From Gluconacetobacter aggeris (lineage in GTDB: Bacteria > Pseudomonadota > Alphaproteobacteria > Acetobacterales > Acetobacteraceae): a stretch of 64,000 bases of DNA. The notes below the pieces were generated by a model. That model was not told where the DNA came from, did no database searches, and saw only the letters and a list, made by a program, of their open reading frames with translations. The position numbers and the translations under genes are program-made. This document shows, piece after piece, positions 62,787 through 64,000 of the stretch (positions within the stretch are counted from its first letter, which is position 1; each line of letters opens with the position of its first letter). The stretch is taken from assembly GCF_014174395.1 (NCBI RefSeq), contig NZ_JABEQD010000005.1, positions 62,001 through 126,000 on the forward strand. Reading direction: 5' to 3'.

Positions 62787-63517
62787 CCGACGACAGCCAG
62801 CAGATTCCGGTTCCGGCCGAGCCGGGTTCCGGTGACGAATCGCATGCCGCGATTGCGGGAACGCATGAGGAGGCGGGCGCGGGGGGCGTGGAACTGGCGG
62901 TCCGGCTGGTGGAGGCGATGATCTTCGCCAGCCCCGACCCGGTATCGGAACGCGCGATCGCCGACCTGCTGGAGGCGCAGGGGCTGGTGCCGTCCGAGGC
63001 GGAGGATCTGGCCGCCTATGTGCGCGGGGTGATCGACGGGGTGGTGACGCGATATGCCGGGCGGGGGGTGGCGCCCGTCCTGGTGGCGGGCGGATGGCAG
63101 TTCAGGACGGCGGCCGATCTGGCGCCGCGCCTGACCCGGGTGTTGCAGCGGCCCCGGCGGCTGCCCCGGGCCACGCTGGAGAGCCTGGCGATCATTGCCT
63201 ATCACCAGCCCTGCACCCGTGCGGAAATCGAGGAAATTCGCGGCGTGTCGCTGAGCCAGCAGGTGCTGGACAATTTGCTGGAGGCGTCGCTGATCGTGCC
63301 GCGTGGCCGCAAGGAGGTTCCGGGGCGGCCGATCCTGTGGGGCACGTCGGCCGATTTCCTGCGCCATTTCGGCCTGCGCGACCTGCGCGACCTGCCGCGC
63401 CGCGAGGAGCTGCTGGTGGATGTGCCGGACAATCCGGCGCTGCGGGCCGCCGCGCCGGATGAGGCCAAGACGGATGGGGCGAAGGCGGAAGCGGTTTCCG
63501 GCCCGCCGGGGGCGTGA
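62783..63517 (+). CDS. scpB: segregation and condensation protein ScpB
   Basis: A 244-residue ScpB starting in an ATGA overlap with scpA. RLVEAMIFASPDPVSERAIA is the N-terminal winged-helix region and RATLESLAIIAYHQPCTRAE the conserved centre, followed by EIRGVSLSQQVLDNLLEASL. It dimerises and binds ScpA in the Smc condensin complex. The first 35 residues and last 20 are unconserved and acidic. Confidence 0.93.
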   Translation: MTDDSQQIPVPAEPGSGDESHAAIAGTHEEAGAGGVELAVRLVEAMIFASPDPVSERAIADLLEAQGLVPSEAEDLAAYVRGVIDGVVTRYAGRGVAPVLVAGGWQFRTAADLAPRLTRVLQRPRRLPRATLESLAIIAYHQPCTRAEIEEIRGVSLSQQVLDNLLEASLIVPRGRKEVPGRPILWGTSADFLRHFGLRDLRDLPRREELLVDVPDNPALRAAAPDEAKTDGAKAEAVSGPPGA

Positions 63518-63621
63518 TAGGTGTCCATCCTTTCCACCTATGTCGGCGTGTGCCGGCGTACGGTTCGCGTCATGCCACGTCTGGGTCCGTTTAATGTCCA
63601 AGTCTGAGCCAGGAATCGGTC

Positions 63622-64000
63622 ATGTTTGATTTCGCATGGTCCGAGATGGCGCTGATCGGTGTCGTCGCCCTGCTGCTGATCGGCCCCAAGGACATGCCGG
63701 TGGCGATCCGCACCATCACCGGCCTGATCAAGAAGGCCCGCAAGATGGCCTCGGAATTCCAGACCCATGTCGACGAGATGGTGCGCGAGGCGGACCTGAC
63801 CGAGGCGCGGGACGCGCTGGGTGGCATAAGGCGCTTCAATGTCCGCAACCAGATCATGCGGGCGATCGACGATGACGGCGTGCTTCAGCGCACCTTCAAC
63901 GAATCGCCGCTGGATGCGCGGCCTTCCGCGCCGCTGGTCCAGCCCCCGGCCGCGACGCCCGGTTTCGATCCGGACGGGCAGCATCGCTATGGCTACGTGC
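63622..64000 (+). CDS. tatB: Sec-independent translocase protein TatB, 5' part (truncated by window edge)
   Basis: The frame is open from the ATG at 63622 to the window end, 126 residues. The N-terminus MFDFAWSEMALIGVVALLLI is the TatB helix with the conserved Glu8, and IGPKDMPVAIRTITGLIKKA the hinge and amphipathic helix. A long polar region follows, as in TatB. TatB recruits twin-arginine precursors with TatC. It follows scpB by 104 nt with a small hairpin (ATAGGTG/CACCTAT, 63517-63541). No tatA lies in between. Confidence 0.9.
   Translation, partial: MFDFAWSEMALIGVVALLLIGPKDMPVAIRTITGLIKKARKMASEFQTHVDEMVREADLTEARDALGGIRRFNVRNQIMRAIDDDGVLQRTFNESPLDARPSAPLVQPPAATPGFDPDGQHRYGYV

Noticed and set aside
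1-64000. Mobile element or prophage
   Set aside because: No transposase, integrase or phage gene is visible, and composition is even apart from the short AT-rich regulatory blocks.

Overview
The window is a GC-rich alphaproteobacterial chromosome segment. It most resembles an acetic acid bacterium (Acetobacteraceae, Gluconacetobacter/Komagataeibacter-like). The evidence is the PhyR-NepR-EcfG general stress cluster, DUF1013 (TrcR) and EipB-family proteins, a ROSE-type leader on hsp20, and a glycerol and acetoin catabolic repertoire. The genus is an inference. I saw no tRNA, rRNA, CRISPR array, transposase or prophage.

Layout. 1-5320: 3' part of a tad (Flp pilus/secretion) operon, closed by a bidirectional terminator. 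5366-9673: acetoin dehydrogenase acoABC, divergent from an AcoR-like regulator that has no AAA+ domain. 9670-15878: purEK, two DUF465 mini-proteins, trcR, hsp20 with a probable RNA thermometer, rpmE, mscL, an SDR and a lipoprotein. 15808-23081: secDF, a radical SAM protein, a Gfo/Idh/MocA oxidoreductase, pterin dehydratase and the ABC-F protein Uup. 23420-27243: general stress response locus (phyR, ecfG, nepR, HWE/HisKA_2-type kinase). 27333-30771: cydDC exporter. 31089-33336: OmpA-like lipoprotein and recQ. 33341-38470: glycerol regulon glpR-glpD-glpF-glpK with two GlpR-type operators. 38487-44378: PCuAC-like protein, nrdR-nusB-thiL, a GNAT-fold acyltransferase-like protein divergent from an SDR, then glucokinase. 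44453-55043: purine permease, a secreted UbiC/UTRA-like protein, DUF985 cupin, NUDIX, htpG, mtnA, aspS, eipB and an amino acid permease. 55107-55777: vapBC toxin-antitoxin. 56189-64000: YxWxxG protein, xthA, erpA, dgt-like, argS, SPOR protein, scpA-scpB and the start of tatB.

Most genes are housekeeping and sit in tight, often ATGA-overlapping operons. The most unusual signal is non-coding. A 162-164 nt element occurs at 23271-23432 and 30810-30973. Its 26-28 bp outer stems have different sequences in the two copies but stay paired within each copy. Between the stems lies a short internal hairpin, which also covaries, and a nearly invariant core of about 37 nt. A decayed half-copy lies at 23148-23219. 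This looks like a dispersed structured element, either an RNA or a REP/MITE-like mobile palindrome. Other points of interest are the AAA+-less AcoR-like regulator with its candidate operator, the hsp20 thermometer, a possible bacterial ceramide synthase/ketoreductase pair, a secreted UbiC/UTRA-like protein, and scpB followed directly by tatB with no tatA.
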